In this document: piece by piece, positions 16,814 to 25,519 of the stretch | Position numbering within the stretch: the first letter of the stretch is position 1 | How the letters are laid out: each line of letters opens with the position of its first letter | Assembly: GCA_963770645.1 (NCBI GenBank) | Contig: CAVYQL010000003.1 | Location: 558,001-622,000 of the forward strand | DNA: 64,000 bases | Direction of reading: 5' to 3' | From: Bog-473 sp963770645 | GTDB lineage: Bacteria; Actinomycetota; Acidimicrobiia; Acidimicrobiales; RAAP-2 | Translations under genes and position numbers: made by a program | Notes under the pieces: model-generated | Told to the model about the DNA's origin: nothing | The model's database searches: none | The model's input: the letters and a program-made list of their open reading frames with translations, nothing else

Positions 16814-17839
16814 ATGCGTTCGGGCGAAGAACATCGGCGGGTCAGCACATTGGCGGCACGCATCGCAGGCTCCGCTCTCGAAAAGCTCGCTTCTGCCATT
16901 GACGGGTTCAGGCAGCTCTTGTTCCAACAAGAATGGTTCAACAGCGTCGTCATGCCGGCCATCCCCAGGAGTGTGCGCTGGAACCTTCGCAAGCTCTACT
17001 TCCTGGTGCCGGAATTGATCGACTCGACTCTCGGGAAGTCTGACGATCTGATCCCGCCCAAATCCAAGATCTTCGTCGGGACGGTTGACTTCAAGGAAGG
17101 CGCCCAGCAGGCCGTCGATCGTCTCATCGTGACGGACGTCATCACTCCGGAATCACGCGTTCTCGACGTCGGTTGCGGGATCGGACGACTCGCCATCCCG
17201 CTGACGAGCTACCTGAAGGCAGGCTCGTACGACGGCCTCGACATCGTGCCGTCCGGCATCGACTGGTGCAACAAGCACATCGCGCCGAAGTTTCGGAACT
17301 TCCGCTTCACGTTGGCCGACATCTACAACAAGGAGTACAACCCCGGTGGTCACGTACGGGCGGCGGAATACACATTCCCGTACCCGGACGATACCTTCGA
17401 CCTCGTCGTCCTCATCTCGGTCTTTACCCATATGCTTCCGGACGACACGGAGCGATACGTCGCAGAGATCTCCCGTGTCCTACGCCCCGGAGGGCGGTGC
17501 TGGGCGACCTTCTACATCTTGAATTCCGACTCCATCGCGATGATGGACGCCGGAAACGGGTCCCTTCGCTTCAAGCACAACCACGCGACATACTGGACGG
17601 TGAACGACAAGGCTCCGGAACTCTCGACAGGCTACGAAGAGGACTACATCAAGGACGTTTTCGAACGCCACGGGCTGTCGCTGGCCGGCGGCGTGCATTA
17701 TGGCGGATGGAGTGGCCGACCTGCCCTCTGGGATAACGAAGCCGGTAACCTCGGCGACCAGGATCTCCTGCTCGCCACCAAGGAAAGCAGAGCTGTTGCG
17801 CCGCGACCGAGCCGTAGACCGTCTTCCTCCCGTCTCTGA
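16814..17839 (+). CDS. Class I SAM-dependent methyltransferase
   Basis: 341 residues from the ATG at 16814, preceded by GGGAG with 5-nt spacing; the open frame runs 231 nt further 5' without conserved content. Motif I is VLDVGCGIGRLAIPL, motif post-I DGLDIVPSGIDWC, motif II DLVVLISVFTHML and motif III EISRVLRPGGRCWATF. The LVLISVFTH...RPGG arrangement is that of Methyltransf_11/25 enzymes often found in surface-polysaccharide clusters, where they O-methylate a sugar. The N-terminal 100 residues (FRQLLFQQEWFN...) are helical and may contact the acceptor. The 3' end overlaps the proposed start of the GH16 gene by 44 nt. Confidence 0.85.
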   Translation: MRSGEEHRRVSTLAARIAGSALEKLASAIDGFRQLLFQQEWFNSVVMPAIPRSVRWNLRKLYFLVPELIDSTLGKSDDLIPPKSKIFVGTVDFKEGAQQAVDRLIVTDVITPESRVLDVGCGIGRLAIPLTSYLKAGSYDGLDIVPSGIDWCNKHIAPKFRNFRFTLADIYNKEYNPGGHVRAAEYTFPYPDDTFDLVVLISVFTHMLPDDTERYVAEISRVLRPGGRCWATFYILNSDSIAMMDAGNGSLRFKHNHATYWTVNDKAPELSTGYEEDYIKDVFERHGLSLAGGVHYGGWSGRPALWDNEAGNLGDQDLLLATKESRAVAPRPSRRPSSSRL

Positions 17840-18881
17840 AGCAGGGGCCGCCTTTCCGCGCCCCGGGGACGACGCGGAGCGGCCGCGGGCGCCACGTGAT
17901 CGGCGAAATGCTCGACGACGAGCTCCCGTCCATGCAAAACCTCGCGCCCGGGCCTCCAGGTTGGGTCGCACATTCGGCCTGACGCTCGGCATCGCGTGTG
18001 CTGCTGTTCTGCTCTTGGGAATTGTCCTGTGGCCGTGGGGCTCGCGTTCGGGTACCCCGGCCCCCCTCAGCGACCCGAACGTGGCGATCTCGACTCCTCC
18101 CGGCTACACGAGCCACCAGCTGATCTTGGACGACCAGTTCTCTGGCACCGGGTTCGCCACATCCAGCTGGACGACGTACATGGCAGCTCAAGGAGTCATA
18201 TGGAGCGACCACGGCCATATCCCCTTGCCCTACTCCGCGCCGAATTACCCGGGCACGGGGGAACAAGCGGCCATGTACGGGCCGAGGCAGGTGAGCTTGG
18301 AAAACGGGCTCACGCTGACTGCGGAGCGCAACACCAACCAATACGCCACCATGTACCCGTGGATCAGCGGCGTCGTCACGACCGAGGGGAAGGTCCCGCT
18401 GCCCTCGACCGGCTGGTACGTGCAGGTGAAGGCCAAGATGCCGGACATGACGGAGGGAATGTGGCCCGCCATCTGGTTCCTCCCCAGCACCGCCACAAGT
18501 TCCGCGCCCGAGATCGACCTCTTCGAAGGCGGTTGGTCGGGATCCGACCCGAACGAGCTCATGCACTCCGATTACGGCGGTGGCATCAGCGAGTACCCGG
18601 ACTACCGCAACATCGTCTTCGACACCCGTTCGGACCTCGCTGCGGGCTACAACGTGTACGGGATCCAGTACATCCCGAACGTCAGCGTCAAGTATTTCTT
18701 CGATGGCAAGCTCATATTCGAGCAGTTGCAGTCGGACAGAGGAGGGGTCGTTGCGGGGACCTACGAATTGATCTTGCAACTGCAAGTGGCCACGGATCAC
18801 ACCTCGCCGTGGCACACCGTTCCGACGGCTGGCACTCCTGCAAACAGCATGGTGATAGCCGCAGTCCAGGCGTACTCATGA
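17796..18881 (+). CDS. Membrane-anchored glycoside hydrolase family 16
   Basis: 361 residues if initiated at the TTG at 17796, which has AAGGAAAG 8 nt upstream; a TTG at 17961 is an alternative and the distal ATG at 17700 lies deep in the preceding gene. A basic N-terminal tail (RRNARRRAPVHAKPRARASR) precedes one transmembrane segment (LTLGIACAAVLLLGIVLW), then the GH16 jelly-roll. The catalytic signature ExDxxE reads PEIDLFEGG (nucleophile and acid/base glutamates intact). Substrate-cleft tryptophans are kept (MWPAIWFLP). GH16 enzymes cleave beta-1,3/1,4-glucans or galactans; in exopolysaccharide clusters they trim chain length. It is paralogous to the GH16 domain at 21.7-22.5 kb. Confidence 0.85.
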   Translation: MRRDRAVDRLPPVSEAGAAFPRPGDDAERPRAPRDRRNARRRAPVHAKPRARASRLGRTFGLTLGIACAAVLLLGIVLWPWGSRSGTPAPLSDPNVAISTPPGYTSHQLILDDQFSGTGFATSSWTTYMAAQGVIWSDHGHIPLPYSAPNYPGTGEQAAMYGPRQVSLENGLTLTAERNTNQYATMYPWISGVVTTEGKVPLPSTGWYVQVKAKMPDMTEGMWPAIWFLPSTATSSAPEIDLFEGGWSGSDPNELMHSDYGGGISEYPDYRNIVFDTRSDLAAGYNVYGIQYIPNVSVKYFFDGKLIFEQLQSDRGGVVAGTYELILQLQVATDHTSPWHTVPTAGTPANSMVIAAVQAYS

Positions 18882-18941
18882 CAGCTGTTCCAACTGAGCA
18901 GCGATTACGACCCAGTCAGTCGGGCGAGTAAATTCCCCGCT

Positions 18942-20198
18942 ATGCCGGCGAGCGACGGAGTAGGCGCAGTAGTCATCGGCGCGGGACCGTACGGCCTTGC
19001 CGCTTCCGCGCACCTGAAAGAACGAGGTGTCGAGCACCGCACGTTCGGCACCCCGATGGGCGGGTGGACCGAGCACATGCCGATCGGGATGTTCCTCAAA
19101 TCGACGGCCCGGGACTCGAGCGTCGGCTCGCCGAATACGAAGACGGGCATCGGCGACTGGTGCGCTGCTGCCGGCGTCGACCCCTACGACAAGGGCGGGG
19201 GCGAGACCCCGATCCCCATCGCCGAGTTCATCGAGTATGGCCGCTGGTTCCAAGAGCGAGAAGTCCCCGAGCTCGAGCAGCAGCAGATCACCGGCATCAC
19301 TCGTTCGACCCGCGGATTTGAAGTAGCGCTCGCCTCGGGCGAGCGATTCAAGTCGGCAACGGTCATCGTCGCCGTGGGCACCGCGCCGTTCGCCTTCATC
19401 CCCTCGGAGCTCGAAGCAGCGCGGCAACAGGCGACTGGGATGCGCGATCGCATCAGCCATTCGGCCGATCACCGCGATCTTTCCCGATTCGCCGGCGAGG
19501 TCGTGGCCGTGATCGGGCGGGGTCAGTCGGCTCTCGAGTCCGCCGCGCTGCTGCGCGAAGCCGGTGCCGAAGTGCATCTGCTGGTCCGATCTCCCGTCAT
19601 CAACTGGGCTGATTTTCCGAAACCCACGAACCAGAACCCGACCATCCGTCACAACCTGCGGTCGCCTCCCGCACAGCTGGGCAATGGCTGGGAGACCCTG
19701 CTCGTCACGCGCTACGCCGGGGCCTACCGCTACCTGCCCGATCGGCTGCGCCTCGCCGGGGTACGGAAGATTCTCGGTCCCTTTGGAGCGTGGTGGCTGA
19801 AGAGTCGGCTGGAAGGGATCGACATCCGTTTGCGGACCAAGGTGGTCGCCGTCGGGCCGCAGGCTGACCGCATAAGGCTTGACCTTGCCGACCAAGATGG
19901 CGCGCGCTCACACCTCGACGTCGATCACGTCATTGCCGCGACCGGCTACCGCGTCGACGTGCCTTCTTTGGGCCTCCTCTCAGGCGAGCTCGCCCACTCG
20001 GTCGCCACCATCGAGGGATCCCCGCGGCTGTCGGGGAAATTCGAGTCCTCAGTGCCCGGTCTCTTCTTCAGTGGACTGGCGGCGGCGGCCACCTTCGGCC
20101 CCATGCTGCGTTTCGTCTGCGGCTCGGTCTTCGCTGGTCCACGGGTGGCGGAAGGCGTTGCCGTCCGCCTAGTGGCTGCGAAAAGAGCGGGTATGTAG
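18942..20198 (+). CDS. FAD/NAD(P)-binding flavin monooxygenase-like oxidoreductase
   Basis: 418 residues. Two dinucleotide-binding motifs are visible: VVIGAGPYGLAASAHL at residue 10 (FAD) and VAVIGRGQSALESAALL at about 188 (NADPH), the layout of class B flavin monooxygenases and of lysine/ornithine N-hydroxylase-like proteins. An ATGY motif (IAATGYRVDVPSL) occurs in the third part, also typical. The FMO fingerprint FxGxxxHxxxW is not recognisable, so I do not claim a Baeyer-Villiger enzyme. It sits between a GH16 gene and an ATP-grasp gene and overlaps the latter by 30 nt tail to tail. Possible oxidative decoration of the glycan is inference from context only. Confidence 0.8.
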   Translation: MPASDGVGAVVIGAGPYGLAASAHLKERGVEHRTFGTPMGGWTEHMPIGMFLKSTARDSSVGSPNTKTGIGDWCAAAGVDPYDKGGGETPIPIAEFIEYGRWFQEREVPELEQQQITGITRSTRGFEVALASGERFKSATVIVAVGTAPFAFIPSELEAARQQATGMRDRISHSADHRDLSRFAGEVVAVIGRGQSALESAALLREAGAEVHLLVRSPVINWADFPKPTNQNPTIRHNLRSPPAQLGNGWETLLVTRYAGAYRYLPDRLRLAGVRKILGPFGAWWLKSRLEGIDIRLRTKVVAVGPQADRIRLDLADQDGARSHLDVDHVIAATGYRVDVPSLGLLSGELAHSVATIEGSPRLSGKFESSVPGLFFSGLAAAATFGPMLRFVCGSVFAGPRVAEGVAVRLVAAKRAGM

Positions 20199-21509
20199 CG
20201 CCCTCAGGGCCATCCTGAGCTTCCCCGCGCCGAGCTGCACGATCATGGTGACGAACGGGCGGAGATCGTCGAGGCTGAACCAAGCGAGCCTCAGGCGGGT
20301 GGGCGCGCCCGGGATCTCGGGCGGCCGCGGCTCCTGCCTGTAATGCCTCCTGGCCAACAGACCCAAGTTCTCGACGAAGAATCGCTCTCCATCGACCTGG
20401 CGCGTCGAGCTCAACGTCCGACCGGACAGGTCTAGGTGCATTGCTCTGACGACGTCGACACCACCATCATCCTCAAACATGCGGAATTGTGCTCCGACTC
20501 TGGGGTTGAAGTCGAGCAGGTGATACGTGCCGGTCCTTCGGTCGTATCTCCAGTCGGTGTCGAAGATGCCGCAGTAGCCAATGCGCCGACACAGCACGCG
20601 CACGGAGTGCTCCAACTCCTCGTTCCTTTCCGTACGAGCGTACGCGGTCGCACCGGCGCGTGCCGGCCAGGACCAGAACTTGCGGCCAGTGAAGATCAGA
20701 GCAACGTGCGACGATGTCGTGCAGTAGCCATGGACGAACCAGTCCTCGGCGTGTTCATCAGGTATGTACTCCTGTACGGCAAGGTCGGCGCCCACCGCCG
20801 AACGGTCGAACTGCGCCCGCAGACGTCCTACGTCCTCGGCGGTCGACACCACGCGCGTGTCGATCGGACGAGCCGACTGGATCCACGGATCGGTTCGCTT
20901 CACCACGACAGGGAGGGCCAGGGCCGTCACGGCCTCCTCCAGGTCGTCACCGCTCTTCACCCAGAATGTGACAGGCGTCGGTACGCCGGTGCGGCGGCAG
21001 ATCTCGTAAAGCCCGCTCTTGCTGGCAAGCTGGCGCGGTAGGTTCGGCGGGACTGCTGGGAAGATCGCGCGGTCCGCGAGTGCAGCGGCGCCCTCTGCCA
21101 CGAGCACCGCTGCCTGATCGTCGGTACAGACGAGCACCGGCTTGGACGGCAACTGGTCGACCACCTCGATCAGACGGTCGAGGAGCGCCGACTGCTCCGC
21201 CTCTCGGCTCGAGGACAGCGCCAGCTGCCCGGTCAGGTATCGACTCGTCGAGGTCGGAGTCACACCCGCCTCGGTCAGGACATAGACAGGCACTCCGGCG
21301 CGTCCCAGTGTGCGGACCACTCCGACCGTGCCGTGATGAATCGGATAATGACCAACGCGAACGAGCAGGACCGGCAGATCGGTGTCGAGGTCGGGTGGTG
21401 GCGTCGAGCGGCGATCTCCATGCGGCAGATGACCGAGCAGAGCTTGTCCCACTCGCCTCCTGCGAGCCCGCAACCACCTTGTCGCCTTGGCGGGCTCATG
21501 GGGAGTCAT
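20169..21509 (-). CDS. ATP-grasp domain carboxylate-amine ligase-like protein
   Basis: 446 residues from the ATG at 21509; the frame remains open to 21629 but those residues are not conserved-looking. The N-terminal Rossmann-like domain (LLVRVGHYPIHHGTVGVVRTLGRAGVPVYV) is that of predicted ATP-grasp ligases in exopolysaccharide loci. ATP-grasp elements follow: KSGLYEICRRTGVPTP, LPVVVKRTDPW, a QEYIPDEHAEDW strand, and LLDFNPRVGAQFRMF supplying the Mg-ligating Asp/Asn. Such proteins are thought to join an amino acid or small amine to a carboxylate. The C-terminal about 70 residues are a non-conserved basic tail. Convergent with the flavin oxidoreductase. Confidence 0.8.
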   Translation of the reverse strand: MTPHEPAKATRWLRARRRRVGQALLGHLPHGDRRSTPPPDLDTDLPVLLVRVGHYPIHHGTVGVVRTLGRAGVPVYVLTEAGVTPTSTSRYLTGQLALSSSREAEQSALLDRLIEVVDQLPSKPVLVCTDDQAAVLVAEGAAALADRAIFPAVPPNLPRQLASKSGLYEICRRTGVPTPVTFWVKSGDDLEEAVTALALPVVVKRTDPWIQSARPIDTRVVSTAEDVGRLRAQFDRSAVGADLAVQEYIPDEHAEDWFVHGYCTTSSHVALIFTGRKFWSWPARAGATAYARTERNEELEHSVRVLCRRIGYCGIFDTDWRYDRRTGTYHLLDFNPRVGAQFRMFEDDGGVDVVRAMHLDLSGRTLSSTRQVDGERFFVENLGLLARRHYRQEPRPPEIPGAPTRLRLAWFSLDDLRPFVTMIVQLGAGKLRMALRALHTRSFRSH

Positions 21510-21703
21510 TGCCGGCCCATGAATCGGTCGCCGGGATACGACCACGCAAGACATGCATCGTTGAGCCCGGGATGGTCCGATGTGTGCATCGATCGATTCA
21601 ATTTCCCGAGGAACAGCAGTCCGACCCACATGCGCCCGATTCGAGGCTCATCATAGACATCGCGCCGATGTCAGAAACGTCGTCAACCGACGCTGCCGAC
21701 CGG

Positions 21704-23428
21704 TCAAGGCGCGGAGTACGCCTGCACCTCGGCGATCTTCATGGAGCCGCCTGGTGAGGTCGACGTCGGCACGGTGTGCCAGCCCGAGTCGCCCTGGGTC
21801 GCCATCTGGAGCTCCAAGATGATCTCGTAGGTGCCGCTGCCGCCATTGTTGAGGTCGCTGACGACACCGCCGGCGTCGGTCGCGAGCTGTTGGAACATGA
21901 GTTGGCCGTTGAAGTAGTAGTTCACCCCGACGCCCGGAGTGAACTGGATCCCATAGACGTTGTAGCCGTCGTCGAGGTCGGTGCCGGTGTTGTAGACGGT
22001 GTCGCGGTAGTCGCCGTACTCGCTCGCCCCGCCGCCGTAGTCGGTGTGCATGAGCGAATTGGGATCGCTGCCCGCCCAGCCACCCTCGAACAGATCGATC
22101 TCAGGCACGCTCGAGGAGGACGAGTCGGGCATGAACCAGATGGCCGGCCACAATCCCTGCGAGGAGTCGGGCATCTCGGCCTCGACCTGGACGTACCAGC
22201 CGCCGGCGGGGAGTGAGAACTTGCCCTCGGTGCTCACGACGCCCGACACCCATGACAGGCCCAGACCCGATTCGGCGCTCGAGCGCTGCGCCGTGAGGGT
22301 CAGACCGTTGTCCACCGACACCTGGGAGGGAGAGTAGAACTCTGCGTTCGTCGAAGACGGCGTGTTGGGGCCCGAATAAGGCGAGGGGAACTGTCCGAAG
22401 TCGTCCCACACGTTGCCGTTGGCGCCGACGTAGGTGTTCCACACCGAGGTGTTCAGGCCGGTGCCGGAGAAGTCGTCATCGAGGATCTTCTCACTCGAGT
22501 TGTAACCCGCCGGTGCCGACATCTCGCCGGAGGGCGACGGAGCGGAAGGGGTGAAGTCCAGGGCCGACCCGTTGGTTTCGATGATGTCGTAGCCGCCGTT
22601 GTCCGGGGTCACCTCGATCCCGTCGATGCTCGCGCCAGTGCCGGCGAGCGATCCGTAGAAGGGTGCATCCCCAAAGGTGAAGACGCCACCGTCTGACGCG
22701 ACGAGCCAGTAGCCGGCGCTGTCGGGGGTGGCCGCCATGGCGACGACCGGTTGGTTGAGGTGGATCGAACCGGTCGAGCCGTAGAATTGCGCGTCGCCGA
22801 AGGCGAAGATGCCGCCGTCGGAAGCCACCAGCCAATAGCCGAGCCCGTCCGCCGTCGGTGCCATGCCCACGATCGGCTGGTTGAGGTGGATCGAACCGGT
22901 CGAGCCGTAGAAGTGCGCGTCGCCGAAGGCGAAGACGCCGCCGTCAGAAGCGACCAGCCAATAGCCGTGCCCGTCCGCCGTCGGTGCCATGCCCACGATC
23001 GGCTGGTTGAGGTGGATCGAACCGGTCGAGCCGTAGAAGTGCGCGTCGCCGAAGGCGAAGATCCCGCCGTCACTCGCCACCATCCAGTAGCCGCCGCCAT
23101 CGGGGGTGGCCGCCATGGAGACGACGGGGCGGTTGAGCGGGTGCCCCGACATTGAACCGAACATCTGCGCGTCGTCGAAGGCGAAGATGCCGCCGGAGGT
23201 GTTACTCAGCCAGTAGCCACCGTTCGGGTCCGCGGCCATCTCGTGCCCGGTCCCGTAGTCGGACGTGGCCGCACTGGCTTGGGCCGGCGCGATGGTGCCT
23301 GCGACGCGAAGCGGCAACAGGAGCGCCACCACCAGGGCCAGGACGGTGACCAGGGCGTGGCGGGTGCCGCGCGTGGGGGAGGCGGGCCGCATGGCGCCGG
23401 CCGTCCGCACGAACCCGGGCATGTCCAC
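21704..23428 (-). CDS. Secreted GH16 endoglycanase with N-terminal GYW propeller repeats
   Basis: 574 residues. A signal peptide with a hydrophobic core (ALVTVLALVVALLLPL) ends near QASA at residue 53. Residues 71-300 hold about six 42-residue repeats with the core GYWLVASDGG(I/V)FAFGDA and FYGS, a beta-propeller-like module frequent in actinobacterial secreted proteins. The GH16 domain (about 315-574) carries the intact ExDxxE catalytic motif in PEIDLFEGG and is clearly paralogous to the GH16 at 17.8-18.9 kb (shared LDD.FSGTG, W.TY, LTLTA.R and STEGKF/VPLP blocks). The propeller may bind the polymer or cell wall. GTG at 23428 or ATG at 23422 are near-equivalent starts; an ATG at 23392 is also possible. 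Confidence 0.87.
   Translation of the reverse strand: MDMPGFVRTAGAMRPASPTRGTRHALVTVLALVVALLLPLRVAGTIAPAQASAATSDYGTGHEMAADPNGGYWLSNTSGGIFAFDDAQMFGSMSGHPLNRPVVSMAATPDGGGYWMVASDGGIFAFGDAHFYGSTGSIHLNQPIVGMAPTADGHGYWLVASDGGVFAFGDAHFYGSTGSIHLNQPIVGMAPTADGLGYWLVASDGGIFAFGDAQFYGSTGSIHLNQPVVAMAATPDSAGYWLVASDGGVFTFGDAPFYGSLAGTGASIDGIEVTPDNGGYDIIETNGSALDFTPSAPSPSGEMSAPAGYNSSEKILDDDFSGTGLNTSVWNTYVGANGNVWDDFGQFPSPYSGPNTPSSTNAEFYSPSQVSVDNGLTLTAQRSSAESGLGLSWVSGVVSTEGKFSLPAGGWYVQVEAEMPDSSQGLWPAIWFMPDSSSSSVPEIDLFEGGWAGSDPNSLMHTDYGGGASEYGDYRDTVYNTGTDLDDGYNVYGIQFTPGVGVNYYFNGQLMFQQLATDAGGVVSDLNNGGSGTYEIILELQMATQGDSGWHTVPTSTSPGGSMKIAEVQAYSAP
22589..23218 (-). repeat. 126-bp tandem coding repeats (propeller blades)
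   Basis: The propeller-coding segment is built of 126-bp units. The middle units are nearly identical at the DNA level: for example the run containing CATGCCCACGATCGG is at 22862 and again at 22988, exactly 126 bp apart. Outer units are more divergent. Low synonymous divergence implies recent duplication or ongoing homogenisation and a possible variable copy number. Confidence 0.85.
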
Positions 23429-23648
23429 TGTCTCGGCTCGCGGCGGGTCGCGCTAAACCATTTCCACTCCGAGTTGCCATGCGGACCATGAGCGCACTCG
23501 CCCGGCCCGCGGGCATACGGGCAGGTCAGGACGCGCGTGCACGCTTCGCCGGCCGAGGACGTGGCTGGCTGGGGTCTCAGTGTCCGCCGCCCGGGTTCTG
23601 CCTGTCATCGGCGCGGCGGCTGGGGTGGACACCACGGGACTCGAGGCG

Positions 23649-24230
23649 TCAGCCCTCGACGACCCCGACCTGCTCGGACAACTGCTCGAGGATGGGTACC
23701 CAGTGGGTCAGGTCCGGGACGGCAAGTCCCTCGACCTTCCCGCTGTCGTCGGCCCGGCGCAAGGTCACGGCATCGTCCGCCCACCGCAGACCCGGGAAGG
23801 CGGCCACCTCGGTGTCGCTCATGGCGCCGCCTTGTCGGCCGAGCGACACCACACTGTCGCCGGAGAGCACAGCGCCGTACGCGTCCTCGGTCGCCACGAG
23901 ATACCGCTTTGCCGCCACGTGCAAGGCCACGATCCCCGCCACCCGGTCCCCCAGGGCCTGGCAGACCGCGCCGGCGGCGGCCTCGGCGTGCGTCTCGTCG
24001 CTTCCGCCGGGCAACCACTGGCCGATGTCGTGCACCAGTCCGGCGGCGGCCAGCTCGACGTCGCCGGGCACTTCCCGCTCCAGCAGCGCCGCCGTCTGCA
24101 GCGCGTGGTCGAGCTGGGAGACGGCGAGGCTCGGACTCAGCGCCAGGTCGGACCCGGCGGCCAGGACCGCCGTGATCTCCTCGACGCTCAGGTCCTGCGC
24201 GCTCGTCGGGTCGGCGCTCTGCGTGGGCAC
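23649..24230 (-). CDS. HD-domain protein of the PhnZ/TmpB-like group
   Basis: 193 residues from the GTG at 24230, which has GGGGAG 9 nt upstream; the frame stays open for 150 more codons but only opposite the sulfotransferase. HD features: SQLDHALQTAALL (His 42), LVHDIGQW (His 67, Asp 68) and VALHVAAKRYL (His 104). The C-terminal half, with LSG.SVVSLGRQGGAMS and LRRADDSGKVEGLAVP, matches my recollection of the phosphonate-degradation-associated HD family, which includes mixed-valent di-iron oxygenases acting on 1-hydroxy-phosphonates or trimethylamine-phosphonates. No PhnY/TmpA-type 2-oxoglutarate partner or phosphonate transporter is in the window, so the substrate is open. Confidence 0.7.
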   Translation of the reverse strand: MPTQSADPTSAQDLSVEEITAVLAAGSDLALSPSLAVSQLDHALQTAALLEREVPGDVELAAAGLVHDIGQWLPGGSDETHAEAAAGAVCQALGDRVAGIVALHVAAKRYLVATEDAYGAVLSGDSVVSLGRQGGAMSDTEVAAFPGLRWADDAVTLRRADDSGKVEGLAVPDLTHWVPILEQLSEQVGVVEG

Positions 24231-24363
24231 GCCGTCATTCTCCCCCGTTCTCCCCCTGGTACGGGTACGGTGACCGCCCGTGCCCTGGGAACCACCCCCA
24301 CGCAGCTCGTGGACCGAGAGGATGGTGTCCCTCGGACGCGGCCTCGGCGACGACGGCCGTTCC

Positions 24364-25509
24364 ATGATCTCGCTCCAGCCCGGGGACCTGCGCGCCGCTG
24401 CCACCGCCACGACCGGGCTCGATGACTTCGGCGACGGCTGGTGGGAGGAGCCCTTCCGGCGCCTGTGCACCTCCATCGACGACGAGGCCCAGCTCCACCT
24501 GCCGGGGCGCATCCGCACCCGCGGCGAGATCCAGCTGATCCTGCAGAACCGGCTCCGCATGGTCGAGCTGTGGAAGCGCGAGCCCGCGGTGCTGCGCGAG
24601 CCGGTGCACGGGCCCATCGTCGTCACGGGAATGGGGCGCTCGGGTACAACCCTGCTGCACGAGCTGCTGGCATGCGATCCCGACAACCGCCCGCCATTGC
24701 TCTGGGAGCTGTTGCACTCGGTGCCCTACGACGACGCCTCGGGCGACCTGTGCGACGACGAGATCCACCTCATGGACGAGATGGTCCCCGCCTTCACGGC
24801 GATGCACGAGAACGGCGGCAGGCTCCCGACCGAATGTATCTTCATCTTCGCCCACCAGTTCTCGAGTGACATGTACACCGGTTTCTTCAATGTCGCCGAC
24901 TACACCATCTGGAAGAGCACGCAGGACCAGTCGCCCATTTACGACTGGCACAAGCGCCATCTTCAGACGCTCCAATGGGTCACACCCCGCGACACCACCC
25001 GTTGGGTCGTCAAGGCGCCCTCGCACCTCTCTGCCCTGCCGCTTCTCTTCTCGGCGTATCCCGACGCTCGGGTCGTGATCACACATCGCGACCCGTTGCG
25101 GGTCATCGGGTCGCTGGCCGACCTCATGGCGACGCTGCACTACATGCACTCGAACCACGTCGACTATGACGTCCTGGTCGAGTTCATGGCCATGGGTCTC
25201 GAGATGCAGATGGACGAGGTGGCGAAGGAGCGCGATGCCGGTCTCATTCCCGAGGACCAGATCGACGACGTCGTCTACCGCGACCTCGTCGCCGACCCGG
25301 TCGGCGTCATCGAACGCCTCTACGCCGGCTGGGATCTCCCGGTGAGCACCGCATTCCGCGCCGCGCTCGAGGCGTACCTGGCCGCTCGCCACACGGCGCG
25401 GGCCGGCGGCCACGACTACTCCTTCGCCGACACGGGCCTCGACCTGGCGTCGCACCGCGCCCTGGTCACGCCCTACCAGGAACGTTTCGGGGTGCCTTCC
25501 GAGGTCTGA
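24364..25509 (+). CDS. Sulfotransferase family protein
   Basis: 381 residues from the ATG at 24364, chosen because homologues of this type usually begin a few residues before the TGLDDFGD block; ATG 24322 and GTG 24280 are in-frame alternatives with no better ribosome-binding site. The PAPS-binding P-loop-like motif is VVTGMGRSGTTLLHEL, and the 3'-phosphate-binding region follows (KAPSHLSALPLLFSAYPDARVVITHRDP, the RDP turn being typical). Actinobacterial proteins like this commonly neighbour acyl-CoA and DUF1214 genes. The acceptor is unknown; hydroxylated lipids or steroids are plausible. Divergent from the HD gene with 133 bp between starts. Confidence 0.85.
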   Translation: MISLQPGDLRAAATATTGLDDFGDGWWEEPFRRLCTSIDDEAQLHLPGRIRTRGEIQLILQNRLRMVELWKREPAVLREPVHGPIVVTGMGRSGTTLLHELLACDPDNRPPLLWELLHSVPYDDASGDLCDDEIHLMDEMVPAFTAMHENGGRLPTECIFIFAHQFSSDMYTGFFNVADYTIWKSTQDQSPIYDWHKRHLQTLQWVTPRDTTRWVVKAPSHLSALPLLFSAYPDARVVITHRDPLRVIGSLADLMATLHYMHSNHVDYDVLVEFMAMGLEMQMDEVAKERDAGLIPEDQIDDVVYRDLVADPVGVIERLYAGWDLPVSTAFRAALEAYLAARHTARAGGHDYSFADTGLDLASHRALVTPYQERFGVPSEV

Positions 25510-25519
25510 GGGTGCGGGC

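Noticed and set aside
22751..23155. Plus-strand frame with VEVDRTGRAVE repeats
   Set aside because: It is the antisense shadow of the propeller repeats of the minus-strand GH16 gene.
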